A stretch of 64,000 nucleotides of DNA from Engraulis encrasicolus. Taxonomy: Eukaryota > Chordata > Actinopteri > Clupeiformes > Engraulidae. The stretch lies in NCBI RefSeq assembly GCF_034702125.1, contig NC_085860.1, positions 17,184,664-17,248,663 on the forward strand, in the 5' to 3' direction. Each line of letters begins with the position of its first letter. Position 1 is the first letter of the stretch. Of this stretch, positions 1 to 11,510 are shown in pieces. A program made the position numbers and the translations under genes. The notes beneath the pieces were generated by a model. It searched no databases and was not told the DNA's origin. It saw only the letters and a list, made by a program, of their open reading frames with translations.

Positions 1-606
1 GTACCGGAACGCAAAACAAACATGACATCACAGCGATGATGAGTTGGACAGAGGTCCCGGAACGCACAGAAAAACTGGTTACAATTACGCAAACGAATAA
101 AAACGGGGGGGGGGGATCTTAGATGCAATTTTAACGACATTGAGTCCCATGTCAGCTCATGGAACCATATTTTTGTTCCTTAATACAAGGGACGGTTGGC
201 AATCCAATGGCTATTTTAAACAACAGCCATAGTAGCCTATTAAATGCTGTAATGACAACAACCAATATTTTTAGTTTGATCGCTAACTTTATGCTTAGTA
301 GTCTCAGCAGCAGTGCATGGAAATTATGCTTTCCCCCTGAGGTGAAACGAAACCGAAGCGGTCTTCTAGGAAAGGACAGTGGCTTTCCAATTAGGCTATC
401 CTTTCCCCGTATTCACACAACGTTGGCATATGCATATTAAACGTTAAATCCACGCTTTGTTGGCGACTTTGTTGCATATAATTTGGCTAATCCGCATATG
501 CTGTTGCGATATGCCACTTCATTATTTCAATGGCTTGTGCACTGATGGTAAGCGAGCGGCAACGAATACAGCGATTTCCCCGGTAGACTTGGCTTTTCAC
601 ACTGAC
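1..606. other. unassigned sequence at the left edge
   Basis: I see no gene. A short motif (CCGGAACGCA) occurs twice in the first 75 bases, and there is a run of G near 105-114. Reading frames here are short, start at arbitrary ATGs and show no recognisable domain. Confidence 0.4.
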
Positions 607-2096
607 TGTCTAGTCAGGTTCATTACGTTTGGATCTGAACCTTCGCTGGATTTTTATGGGGATTTGGAAAACTATACATTTTTGAAAAGTATATTGTATA
701 AGCAATCAGAAAAAAACATGTTTCCATTTGCACAAGTGTCTGCATGGCGGCCATCTTGGATTTTTCAAAATGGCATCCGAAAAAACATAATTTTGCAATA
801 TCTCAGCCTCTGAATAAGCCAAAACATTGATTTAAACGGCTAAACCTACATTTTCAGGGTCACCGAATCTACTGGTGGTAGTTGTAGCTTAATGTTCTCA
901 GGCAGTTTGTTACCATGCTAATTTATTTGAACTGGTGATTTACTGTATAGTATCTGAGTAATTTCACGTGAAATCAGACACTTTGGCACCCGACCGACCC
1001 GGATTTCAATCATACTTGGTGTGCCTTTTTAGTAGCAAGGTAGCACCCCAGAACTGCATTGGTTTGAATCTGACATGAATATTAAGGGAGAAACAGACTA
1101 GCAAAGGCTTACAAATGAGGGTAGGACACTATACATTATTCGGCCTTGATTATATCAGTAAGTGTTAGTCACAAAAAGATGTCTGTAGTGTTGTTTGAAA
1201 GCTCTTTTCTGGCTCTACATATTACACAATCAGCTTGGAATACAACAACCCTCAGAATATGAATTTTGATAAATTGAAAAATTAAAAATTGAATATCTAA
1301 AAAGTTCATATTTTAAAAAGGCCAGTTCCTTGCCCAAACGTAGCCGGCAATGTCATGAACAACACCTGACGGTACATGCACACAGGGACGGCACGTTTCC
1401 TTAACGTCTCCGTGAGCAGTGCGACTCCGAGAGCATCGCGGGCTGCCTTACACACAGCACCGAGAGTAGTCTGTCTACCTGTACTGTCCAACTCTTCAAA
1501 TCAGCTGCCTGCACACACGGTAGTCGCGATCCCTCAGGGTTTTTATGTCAGTTTCGTCCACTTCTGATGCTATTAGCCATTCCCGTAATATGGCTGGTTT
1601 AGACAGTGGCAGTCGGTGAAAACGGTCGGGGTTCCAGCTTTTCATTTTACGGTCGCAGCCGGTGTAAGAAGCCACCTGATTGAGTAGCCTGCATCCGGGT
1701 CAGAGAGTTGCAACAGTGAGACACCTCTGAAAACACTGGCCAGTGAAAGACTGTGTGGTCCGATGATCTTCTCTGTGCCTCGGTTTGATTGACGAGACCT
1801 TTGTGATGAAGTGTGTAGCGTTTTTGAGGTTGTTTATAGTGGGGAAACATCAGAAAATAATATTTACAAATTGGCCCCGCCGTGATGCATTGGCTGCGTT
1901 TTTCGCCAAAAAGCTTAAAATAAGCTAACTCCATAACGGCGCGGCATTGCCCGGAATGGCTCATCATTAGATACATTATGTGGCATGGGAAATCGATGGT
2001 GAAACTTTCATTTTACGCCGGAACTATCCTTTAAGAAGTCCTATCATCTATGTGTGAATTCTTGCCATTCAAATGTTTTGAGAACATACTTTTTAA

Positions 2097-3917
2097 CACA
2101 TTGAGTACCGACGACGTAATAATGCGTTTCTCACGCCCATGCGTTGTATACCAAAACGTAAAAATACGTTTTTGCATTTAAATATCATATTTTGAATCTA
2201 CACCCTTCAATGGACAATATATGTGATTTTGGTAGCTCTGTGATGGACAGAAATGACAACATTTGCAGTCCAAAGTTGTTTGATTGTTATGATGTTTGAG
2301 TGTTATGATTTGGATATTTTAATTTAACTTACCAAGATGTCTGGATGCCAACCCATGTCGCCTATCGCGCTGCCTGCATTGATTTCCCTAGTACGGTCAC
2401 TGTAGCATGTGTTGTCTCTGACTTCACGCAATAGGTAAACACCATTGTATAGTGCCTGGAGTGTCTTGAACTTTCTGGACTTGCTAGACCTTTTTCCAGA
2501 TCCTTGGATCCAAATGGCACCCGATATGTAATTGCAGTAATGCGCTCCGATTTGGACGTTTGATCGCCAAAAAGATAAGTTTCTGTGTCTTCCTGTATGT
2601 GAGAAGCCAGAAGCTAGCATGGCTACATATCATGATTCCCTGAATGTCGCTCCCAACGCAGGACGCTCCCCTGTCGGCTCGCTCCCACTAGCCAGACTAT
2701 CGATCCGGGTGGGACTACACGTCCGGGAGTGATAGAAACACCTGGGACTACACGTCCGGGAGCGATCTCAGTTGGGAGTGTCCATCTGCCACCGCATATG
2801 ATTCGGATCGGATGGGCTAGGCTACATCTAAGCATCATATCATTTGGATTTGTTGTCAATGTTGGGCTATTATTTCGGGAGTCATCGGGAGCTATTTTAG
2901 CAAATGTCTCACCCTCTGCATGTGTGCAAAGAGTTTGTGATCAGTCCACGTGAAAAACGGGGATTTCAAAGGGCATCGATTGCTGGTGTCGTAGTGTGAC
3001 AGAGCAGGAGGTGTGCTGCCGTATTCGTGAATCGTGCTATGTTGTTGTTTCCCTAGTAGCCTACGATCGGTAGCGTGTATTGTGTCTGACTTCACGCAAT
3101 AGGTAAACACAGAGACCATTGTATATCGTGCCAGGAGTATCTTGAACTTTCTGGGCTTGCTACCTAGACCTTTACCAGCTCCTTGGATCAAAATGGCACC
3201 CGAATTGTAATTGGAGTAATGCGCTCCGATTTAGAAGTTTGATCGCCAACCAGATAAGTTTATTTGATTATTCACCCCTATGTTGAACTGTCTTCCTGTA
3301 TGTGAAAAGCCAGAAGCTAGCATAGATGGCTACATATGGATCGGAAGGGCTACATCTAAGCATCATATCATTGGGATTTGTTGTCAATGTTGGGCTATTA
3401 TTTCGGGAGTCATCGGGAACTATTTTAGCAAATGTCCGACCTTCTGCATGTGTGCAAAGAGCTTGTGTTCAGTCTGTGTGAAAAACGTGGATTTCGAAGG
3501 GCATTGATTGCCGGTGTCGTAGTGGTTTAGAGCAGGAGGTGTGTCTTGACGTGCAGGAAGATGTGTGTCAGAGCTAACCTTGCACCAAATTGTGATTAAA
3601 ACCAACTCATCCCCTTTCAAACTCGTCACATTCTGAAGAAGCGCACCCTTCACAAAAACCTCAATATCTCCGATTGTAGCTGAATTCCATGGATACCCAC
3701 TTCGGTTTAGCGTCGGTTTACTCGGCAATAAAAGCTCGTAGAGACACACAGTTTTCACCTACTAAGAGGGCAGCGTCTCCACTTTCAAACGAGTCATAAC
3801 ATATTTCAGTGGCCCTATCACATAATAAGCTGTGCGTCTACAAAAAAACGTAAAAAAGGGCTTAGAACGCTGGTATTCTACGACATAATTCCGTGAGCAC
3901 CGCCGGTATTCAATGTG
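2097..3917. mobile_element. piggyBac-like non-autonomous element, TTAA target duplication
   Basis: The element is bounded by TTAA at 2093-2096 and 3918-3921. Its ends are inverted: CACATTGAGTACCG on the left, and CACATTGAATACCG when the right end is read inward. TTAA duplication is the hallmark of the piggyBac superfamily (established). A paralogous locus at 27518-27620 has the same left and right flanks joined without the insert, which supports a real insertion. No transposase is present. Internally it carries a diverged tandem duplication (2380-3545). A related right end is at 59655-59805. Confidence 0.75.
2380..3545. repeat. diverged tandem duplication inside the piggyBac-like element
   Basis: Unit 1 (about 2395-3020) and unit 2 (about 3060-3545) share several blocks in the same order: CTGACTTCACGCAATAGG, TCTTGAACTTTCTGG, AATGCGCTCCGATTT, GAAGCCAGAAGCTAGCAT, and a block around TTGTTGTCAATGTTGGGC followed by GGAGGTGTG. 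Unit 1 has an extra stretch of roughly 150 bp (about 2640-2790). That stretch contains GGGACTACACGTCCGGGAG twice, at about 2711 and 2742. Confidence 0.7.
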
Positions 3918-5771
3918 TTAAACCTCTATAAAATGCATTTTGCAATTCAATGGAAAGCCCAATACAAAAATGTAAATTTCCCAACATTCGATAAAATGGA
4001 TATATCTCATTTTGAAAAAGAGCTCTTCATTTGTTTTAATGTATTCTAACAGTTTCGGACTGATAACGGACACGTTCTGTGGACATACTGTGGATGTCTG
4101 CGCCGTTGGTGTGAATGCAGCGTCAAGTGCTGGTGTTTGGTTCTTTATTAATTTCAGAGATAATGGGACTCAAGTAATATGACATCATACAAATCACCTA
4201 GTAATAATATGGTAATATCATAGTAATATCACATGACAGCATGTCTATCGGAATATGTAAAGGATGGAGATGGTCCATGAGGATGCAGGAATTTCAGTTT
4301 CACCTCTCCAGTGCTCGGCATACATTCCTCAACACATGCTAGCCACTAGTTGCCATCATATATAGCTACAACATACCCTTTGATGCTTGAACATTTAGAA
4401 AATTCCTTTACTGAGCTTATTCTTTCAACCCTGCCTTCTCTGAATGCTGAAAATGGTCTAGCTTCCACTGTGTCCATTGACAATGGGCAGAAGCTGTGTA
4501 CTTTTTGAGCACCTGGAATAGGGACCAACGAGTGTGCAGGGCAGACCGGGAAAATGCCCGTTATGCCAGATGGCCAGTTCAGTCCTGTCCCTGATACTAC
4601 TCTATTACTACTTCATTACAACTCATTTCAACCTTTATGTCCCATTATCTCTGAAATGAATAAAGAACCAAACACCACAATTTCAGGTGTTTTTGCATTG
4701 CAGGCTACGTTAAGACAAGGAACTGGCCATTTTCAAATTTGAGGTTTTTAGATATTACATTTTTTATTTGTCAATTTATCATAATTCATATTCTGAGGGC
4801 TGTTGCATTCCAAGCTGATTGTGTAATTTGTAGCTTTCAAACAACACCACAGACAGCTTTTTGTGTCTTAATTGTAATTAAAAAATGAACCCCTGTTGAC
4901 ACTCAAAACATTCACTATGTGGCGCTGTTCCTGTATGCTGGATACAATGTAGCTGTGAACTTTGCACAGGCAACCCTGTAAATGTACAGCAAAATGGTGG
5001 ACATGTAAACTGTACCAGTTTTGCACATTCCAGCTGGGATGTTTTATATGGTGGGCCATCTACTCATAAATACTATAAATCAATAGTTCAAATAAATTGG
5101 TGTGGTAACAAAATGTCTGACAACAATACAACTACCACCAATACATTCAGTGACCCTGAAAATGTTGGTTAAGCAGTTAAAATCAATGTTCTAACTTATT
5201 CAGAAGCTAAGAAATGACAAAATATAGGTTTTTCGGACGCCATTTTGAAAAATCCAAGATGGCCGCCACCTGTGCAAATGGAAACATTGTTTTTCTGATT
5301 GCTTATACTATCTACTTTTCAAAAATGTATAGTTTTCCAAATCCCCATAAAAATCCAGCAAAAATACATAATGAACTGGACTAGTCTGCTCGCGCTGCGG
5401 TCTGGTTGAAAATCCCCCCCAGCCAATGTTTTATTTGGAGCGTGTAGGCCCTGTTTGAATGAAATATCACCTTGTCTTTGCTGTTTTCGTGCTCAAATTG
5501 ACTTGTAAGCAACTGTCAGGTCTTAGGAGGGAAGGGTAAATGATAATATAATAAAGAACTGACGAAAACGTTGGAAATTGACAGTTGTGTGTTTAATAAG
5601 TTTATTTCCAATTACTATTTCTTTGTAATTAGACATTTTTTAAAAAAAGGTAAGAATATTAATATTATTTTAGGCCTCTTATTAATTGCCATCCACTGGC
5701 CGACGGCCGTGGTGCGTTGGGCTGGGCCGTTAGAATCAGTACCACCTTCCCCCCCCCCGGCGGCGCCCCTG

Positions 5772-5777
5772 CACACA

Positions 5778-5849
<72 letters not shown>
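5772..5849. repeat. (CA)n microsatellite
   Basis: A near-perfect CA dinucleotide run of about 78 bp. Translations across it (Thr-His or Cys-Val runs) are not genes. Confidence 0.97.
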
Positions 5850-5850
<1 letters not shown>

Positions 5851-5867
5851 CCTTGATTTATTGCAAA

Positions 5868-6600
5868 AAAATGTCTGAAAACCTTTTGGTCACTAATCCA
5901 ATGTGAAAAGTTTGGCAGGTCAATTGCCTTTTCGCAGCAGTCCAAGTGTACTGTATGTGTAATTCAATCATTTTCTGACAAAAATCCTTCAAAGGGGCAA
6001 GATATATATTTACATATTTCTGTTGCCAACCTTTCTACTCAAGTCTGTGGGAGATAGGACATAATTTAACTGAAAATAGGTTATATTTATTGATAATTAT
6101 GGCCTTACAGTATTGAGAAAAAATGTATGAAATGTTTGAATTTTGGAACACATAGATGGCCCCAAGTTTGAATCTTTTTCAATAGGCCTTCTGGTCTGTA
6201 ATCCACTGTGAAAACCCTGACAGGACAATAGGCCTAATTTTCCCAGTCATAGACTCTGTATGTGCATTTCAATCATTATTTTCAGCACTTTCCTTTGGAT
6301 ATTGCAAGGTGGCCAACTCAATTTTCATTTATTTTAGTTTAGTCAACCTTTGGAAACATGTATGTAAGGCAACAGGACAGAATAGTACAGACAATAGTTA
6401 ATCTTTCATGAATATTACCTTATAGTACAGTGTAATAATGCATGAAAACAAGTCATTTTGGAAAATGGTGGCCATATTGAATTTTGGGCAAAAACTGAGA
6501 TTGACCCATGTTTTAATCTCTTCCAATAGGCCTTCCGGTCATAAATCCACAGAGAAAAGTGCGGTAGGACGAAAGGCCTAATTTTTCCAGCTGATTAATA
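5868..6600 (+). repeat. three diverged tandem copies, period about 330 bp
   Basis: Copies begin near 5868, 6180 and 6525. Each contains the series CCTT(T/C)(T/C)GGTC, AATCCA(C/A), GTGAAAA and then CAATCATT or an equivalent. Copies two and three carry AGGCCTAAT, whereas copy one reads AATTGCC. No coding potential was recognised. Confidence 0.5.
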
Positions 6601-6627
6601 ACCTGTCAACAACAACCTGCGCTTTGC

Positions 6628-6912
6628 CATGCGGCAGCAGTCTACTAGGAAGCAGCGGGGAACATAGATCCCTTTTTTGAAAAAAGGGTCCTAATTTCCA
6701 CACATTGTATGTTTCCGAGTTTTAAAATTGTGCCCTTCCCAAAACCATCCCTAAACCTAACCTGTTGTAATGCAGTGTTTCTGAGTTTTCAATTTGTGCC
6801 CTGACCAAAACTATTCCTAAACCTAACCTGCCACAGTTGCAACAGCAATCAGCACTTTGCCATGTGGTAGCAGTGTACTTTGAAGCAGTGGGGAACATAG
6901 AACCCTTTTTTG
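6628..6912 (+). repeat. short segmental duplication with CCTAAACCTAACCTG motif
   Basis: The block around 6630-6675 (CTTTGCCATG, then GGGGAACATAGA and CCCTTTTTTG) recurs at 6852-6912. Between the two copies, a shorter unit ending in CCTAAACCTAACCTG is repeated at 6709-6765 and 6777-6832. The same CCTAAAC(C)TAACCTG tail appears at about 30068-30082, where one base is N. These are typical low-copy interspersed debris of fish DNA. Confidence 0.5.
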
Positions 6913-7809
6913 TTGTTGCAAGACATTAAACTACTGACTGGAGTGATGACATCGCCAGGAATACCCGTGTCCGTGGTGCCCACTGCATATCTGAGGTTAG
7001 TGCGAGCATCCGTTATCTTAATTCGGAAAAAACACCTGTCGAGTCTCTGTACAAGTGAACGGAGCATAGACGGTTTTGAGGCAGTGGTGCACATGCAGCC
7101 AAATGATGTCATACCTGTTTACAAACTATAAAGGGGTCTATAGCCTGGTTGTCACTGACGGTGCTTGTGTGTAGCTCTGGAGCCCCCTGGTTGAGAGCTA
7201 CACACACTACCGTATGGTAGCTCTGCCATTAACATGCTCTTCTCAAGTAGCCTAGTAAACTAGCACCACCTGCTGGCAGAAAAAATGTTTTGCTTGCGAC
7301 TGGTCTAGCCTCGATGTGTCGAAGTGGTCTGCCACATTGCCCTGAATCTGGCAAACCAATCACAGCGCAGAGATTTGTTTTGAATCAAAGCGGGCGGGAT
7401 TTTGAGGGAGTGACGACGAAGCTTGCGATGCTGGGGAAAGCACAACAATAAGAATGATTGAACAGCTCTTGTTTGACGTCAGTTTTGGAAGAATTAAACT
7501 CAAGGTTTTTGTTGAAACATGTTCAGGAAGATGTTCTACGCTCATTCATTTTTAAGAAGGACTTTTTCGCCATTTTACCGACAGGCTATAAAACGTGGAT
7601 CCACGTTCTTTGATGGTAGTAACTGTCAGTTGCGTTGATTTGTTGGCCTGTAGGCACAGACACGGATTGAAAGACAACGGGTTGTTGTCATCAACAATCT
7701 TCGGATGTATTGTTCATCGGGGCCAGACTAAATTATACATCCAATCTCACATTTAGTCTGGTTTATCAGGCTACTTCTCGAGTAGAAAATAAACGGAGCA
7801 TGTATTATT
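6913..7809. other. unassigned sequence with small hairpins
   Basis: No gene was recognised. A hairpin-like pair (GTGTGTAGCTC with GAGCTACACAC) lies at about 7166-7200. CCAGACTAAAT pairs with ATTTAGTCTGG at about 7721-7761. A segment with CAAACCAATCACAG and GGGCGGGATTTTG (about 7350-7400) looks like common fish repeat sequence, but I cannot name it. Confidence 0.35.
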
Positions 7810-8001
7810 AAAGTGATGCTGTCCCATTTTTGGAAATACACTTATTTTACATCTCTCCATGAGTTAGATGATTGAGCTTTACCTTTCTCCTGTACTTCCT
7901 GCCGTTCTCTGAGTATGGCAGTGCAAATTTTACCTCCAAGCTAGCAATTAACATTGAGTCCTATGAGACCAGCTGGCGGCTAACTGGTCTCATAGGACTC
8001 A
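7810..8001. repeat. interspersed repeat ending in a 17-bp perfect hairpin
   Basis: The block containing CTCCTGTACTTCCTGCCGTT and TTACCTCCAAGCTAGCAATT recurs in the opposite orientation at about 39990-40145, inside the core of the large foldback. At 7956-7972 and 7984-8000 two 17-bp arms (GAGTCCTATGAGACCAG and its exact complement) flank an 11-base loop. Confidence 0.65.
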
Positions 8002-8589
8002 TAGGCGAGTACATTTAGGGTTTAACCCCAAAAAAATTGATACAAAAGTTTTTTTTTCATACACTCTATTGCTATTGGACCTCCTAAATGACATATCAAA
8101 AATCTAGTAAAATCTGACTTTGGGAAATGAGTCATTTTCAACATGGCTGCCATAGGCTTATTATGAGGGCCGAGAGACACTCCAGGTGAATAGGCCAAAA
8201 AAATTAGCTTGCCAATATCACCATGAAACTGTGATTAACATATGTGTGAGAAAAAAATGTATTGCAAGTTTTCTGAAATGTTATGTTTTAATATGGTAAT
8301 TAGACTATGTCTAATTAAATATGCATTGCATTTCAAAATGCAAAAACTCAATATTTGAAAAAGCCAGGCTCAAAATTACTCTTTTATTTTGTTTCTAAAG
8401 CCAAAAGATATCTTCAGTAGAGATTATGGACATCTCTTTTTGTTTTGTAGTAAATCTAAAGATCTTTGTGCAGACACGCCAGCTAGCAATTTCTTTCAAA
8501 ACATGGTTATTTAACACCTCTCTTGGATTTAAATAATTGAGTTTTATGTTTCTCAAGTTCTTCCAGACATTCTATGAGTCTGGTAATAT

Positions 8590-9430
8590 CATTCTTAGCA
8601 TGTATCATGGCAAGGTCAGCTGTCCTCAACTCATAGCCTCTCCACAGGGGTGTCCTAAGGGCTGGTACTGGGGCTCCTATTTGCCATGTACACCACGTCA
8701 CTGGGTCATGTCATCTGTTCTCACAGATTCTCATACTACTGATACACTGATGAAGCACAGTCATATCTTTAATTTGTGCCAGATGACTGAAACGTCTACA
8801 CACACCTTACCGCTTGCCTCTCTGAACTATCCACAAGTATGATGGAATGCAGTTGAGCCTTGCTAAAACAGCACTGCTGGTGATCCCAGGCAAAGATTCA
8901 GGCTGCCATGATATTAAACTCTGCTGTTGCCATGATATCAGACTCTGCTGTTGCCTCAAAGAAGGCCACAAGAAACCTAGGTGTCATTATTGATGACCAT
9001 CTATCATCCTCTGACCACATAGCCTCAGTTTCCCAGTCATGTCGCTTCTCAGTAACTTAAATATACATACAATCAGACTGTGCCTGACCTAAATGACTCC
9101 ACTTCTGGTAGGCCTACTGTCCATCTGACCTCAACTACTGCAACTTCCAGCTTGTGCAATAATACCTTTGCAAATGTCACTGCATGTCACTCCTCTTTTT
9201 CATGCCCAAATTGAATACAAGGCCCTGACCCTTGCCTACAAAGCTACAACAGGCCCTACTCTGGCGTATCTGAAAGCTATGCTAAAGCCCCATGTTCCTT
9301 CCAGGACATTGTCTTCCTCCAGTACCAACCATTTCATCTTGCCCTCTACTTACACAAGTAGTGGCTCCTGTCTGTTCAGTTCAGCTGCTGAAAGACCCAA
9401 AACACCCAGTGACACCATGATTCATCACTG
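8590..9430 (+). pseudogene. decayed non-LTR retrotransposon (L2/Rex-like) reverse transcriptase C-terminus
   Basis: Conceptual translation, with frameshifts and stops, retains the ordered signature of fish L2/CR1/Rex-type LINE ORF2. First comes QG followed by a degraded YADD region (about 8650-8750). Next are LVIPGK (about 8880), RNLGVIIDDHLSSSDH (about 8970-9020) and then SQSCRF (about 9035). The tail follows, with HVTPLF, YKALTLAYKATTGP and PSRTLSSSSTNHFILPS (about 9185-9350). These match the family's conserved C-terminal segments from established knowledge. The 5' part, endonuclease and 3' tail are missing, so this is a dead 5'-truncated copy. The exact clade (L2 or Rex1/Babar) is uncertain. 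Confidence 0.8.
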
Positions 9431-10263
9431 ATGATGTGCCCTGACAAACAGCACATGGATATTACCATAGCAGTAGTGTCTTTATCCACCCTAACAGCAC
9501 TCCAACCAAACAGATCCTGAAAACATGTTAATTCATGCAAATAGCAAGACATAGTGAAGTTTAACAATATAAGAAAGTCATCTGGCAATTTTGACAAGTA
9601 GCCTATATATTGCTGACAAAAACATTTCATTTCATTTCATTTCATTTTCACAAATACATTTCTGGGTTTCAAATATAAAATGAATAGATCTTTTGAAGTT
9701 AGCTAATAATGTAATTACCATGTAATAACCTTTATTTTGAAATATTTGCTCTTGAAAATGACACCTTTCCTGAAGTTAGATTTTCCTAGATTTTCAGTAT
9801 GTTAGTAAGGACACCTGGATGTATTGAAATCAGTTGAAAAACCTTTTGTAAAAGGTGTAAAAAAAAAAAAAAAGCGTATTTCCTAACATGGGATTACTTT
9901 AAATATCAAAGCCAGCTCGCATTGATGAGTCACAGGACAGGTTATAGACTATATTGACTCTTTAGAGATTAACAGAAAACATTTTGGGAGGAATTTGTTA
10001 GTGGTCAGTTGCACCATTTATTTTCTGACTCGAGAAGAGTTTGTGCTACCAGACGAAGGAGGAAGAGGAAAGAACTGAAAAATCTAACATGGAAAAGTGT
10101 AATGCTACCAGCTAAGATGCTGGGTGGATCATTCCAATTCAATGATCCATGCTTCCTTTGAGCAATGAATAATACAGACTCGGAAAACTATTATTTACTT
10201 AGGTAGGTGTGCGTGCGTGCTGCTTTTAGAGGATTGCAGCCATCTTTGAGATGACCCCCTTAC
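9431..10263. other. non-coding sequence downstream of the IFI44-like exons
   Basis: I looked on the minus strand for the next expected IFI44 exon (the segment following the G3 region) and did not find one. The stretch holds a short (ATTTC)n run at about 9626-9648 and a poly(A) at about 9858-9874. Confidence 0.4.
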
Positions 10264-10374
10264 CCTTTTCAGAGCCTCAGAGTCTTCGGTGTGAGCCTCT
10301 TCCAATCCCATTTCACTCATGACAAAGGGCAGGACCACCTTCCTGTCTTTACCTCTGAATGGGTTTTGTTTGCA
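10264..10374 (-). CDS. IFI44-like GTPase, exon encoding the G3 region (partial gene)
   Basis: This 111-bp, 37-codon exon is read on the minus strand. It begins directly after a polypyrimidine-AG acceptor at 10375 and ends before a GTAAGG donor at 10263. It has no internal stop. The peptide contains KVVLPFVMSEMGLEEAHTED, which corresponds to the LPF...D-x-M-G-L segment (Walker B/G3) of interferon-induced protein 44 family proteins. In the family the G3 motif reads D-x-M-G; here the aligned residues are S-E-M-G and the segment is one residue shorter. The catalytic or Mg-coordinating Asp therefore appears lost. It follows the P-loop exon across a 116-bp intron, in phase 0. Either it is a divergent paralogue or the start of a decaying copy. 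Confidence 0.7.
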
Positions 10375-10490
10375 CTGGAAAAAAAGAAACAAATAATCAG
10401 AAACATTGCCAACAGTTTAGAAATGTCTCCATAATTAAATTTAGGTTGTTTATGAAATTATCTATGATGTCCATTAGAATAATATCTCAC

Positions 10491-10665
10491 CTTTCTAGTG
10501 AAGTCAACCTCTTGAACTATGCGACCCCTAAATGCACTTGCAATGGAGTTGATGAAACTGGACTTTCCTGCACCAACTGGGCCATGCACAAGAATGCGCA
10601 ACTGACGGAAGTTTGGATTGGAGATTTTAAATTTGATCAACTCCTCCATGATATTTTCCTTGCTA
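10491..10665 (-). CDS. IFI44-like GTPase, P-loop exon (partial gene)
   Basis: This 175-bp exon is read on the minus strand, between an acceptor (CCACATGTCCACAG, immediately upstream at 10666 on) and a GTGAGA donor at 10490. After one split-codon base, 58 codons are open. The peptide includes ENIMEELIKFKI, then LRILVHGPVGAGKSSF and NSIASAFRGRI. GxxGxGKSS is the Walker A P-loop, and the surrounding Q-L-R-I-L-x-x-G-P-V-G-A-G-K-S-S-F-I-N-S is highly characteristic of IFI44/IFI44L in fish (established). Family members are cytosolic, interferon-inducible and antiviral-associated. Upstream and downstream exons were not found in the window. The ATG within the exon is not claimed as the start. Confidence 0.85.
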
Positions 10666-10982
10666 CTGTGGACATGTGGAAATTAAATAGAAAAAAGATA
10701 TAGCATTCGAATTAGGCTTTAAATAGGCATGCACAGATACTGATACTGGATCGGCCCGATACTTGCTCACCATACTGGTAATATTAGGCAATGACACTTC
10801 TATTGCACAACATAAAGCAACATCCCGTCACGTTCTGTTGACTTGAAGCAGTATGGGAGGTATGTTACTACGTTTGATTCAAATGTGCGAACAAAGATTA
10901 ATCTATGCGTCTATGTTTTACTGTTAAAGACTGCTGATGAACTGTGCTGATGAGTATTTTGCTTCCCAAACTGTCTATTCCA

Positions 10983-11080
10983 AGTCAAGTCAAATAAGCT
11001 TTTATTGTCTCTTTCTTCATATGCACAAGTCATACAAGGAAAATTAAATTATGTGTCTCTCCTTATGTGTATTCTTCTGT
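10983..11080 (+). repeat. common fish interspersed repeat (GTCAAGTCAA...TTTATTGTC)
   Basis: AGTCAAGTCAAATAAGC followed by TTTTATTGTCTC, CATATGCACAAGTCATACAA and a trailing A-rich stretch. A related copy starts at 36180. The class is unassigned. Confidence 0.45.
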
Positions 11081-11510
11081 GATTAGGCCTATCCTACAGG
11101 AAACAGTACCACTTGATTGGCACCTTTACCTGGCTTCAGGTTAGGTTGAATGGCCAATGTGCCTTCCACATATGTGTAACTACCTAGGCTAGCCTATATC
11201 AGGGCGTGTCTTTTCATTTGAAAAGTTTGGCACTGATGATAGTCTGAATGACCGAAAACCTTTTGCACTTCACTGAGTAGCACTTTGTTTATTTTCCTCA
11301 AGCATTAAAAATTTGCATCGGCATCAGTGGTGTGCGAGTTCCTTCTTGCTGCTTCACATAATTCATGCTGCCCATTCACAAATGTTACCTTTTTCACAGA
11401 TACTTTGTACTTAAAACCACCATCACAGAATGACTAGAAAAATTGCACTTTACATACATGGATCCTGTCCATATCTTCTCCCTGAAATAGACATTTTAGC
11501 TGCAAAACCT

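Larger units (their letters stand above)
607..5400. repeat. long inverted repeat (foldback element) with about 0.7-kb arms
   Basis: The left arm (about 607-1345) pairs with the reverse complement of the right arm (about 4700-5400). Both arms carry the same landmarks in mirrored order: GGATTTTTATGGGGATTTGG, the GGCGGCCATCTTGGA block, TTTCAGGGTCAC, AATTTATTTGAACT, a TGTTGTTTGAAAGC block and CAAGGAACTGGCC or its equivalent. The middle of the arms (about 960-1160 on the left) no longer aligns, so the element is old. A second short inverted pair (4138-4172 with 4640-4678, around TTGGTTCTTTATT) lies inside. The spacer holds the piggyBac-like insertion at 2097-3917. No transposase frame is visible, so it is presumably non-autonomous or a composite. 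The superfamily is not assigned. Confidence 0.75.

Noticed and set aside
5571..5945. reading frames with Thr-His or Cys-Val runs
   Set aside because: They translate a (CA)n microsatellite; the same applies at 19.9, 27.9 and 62.8 kb.
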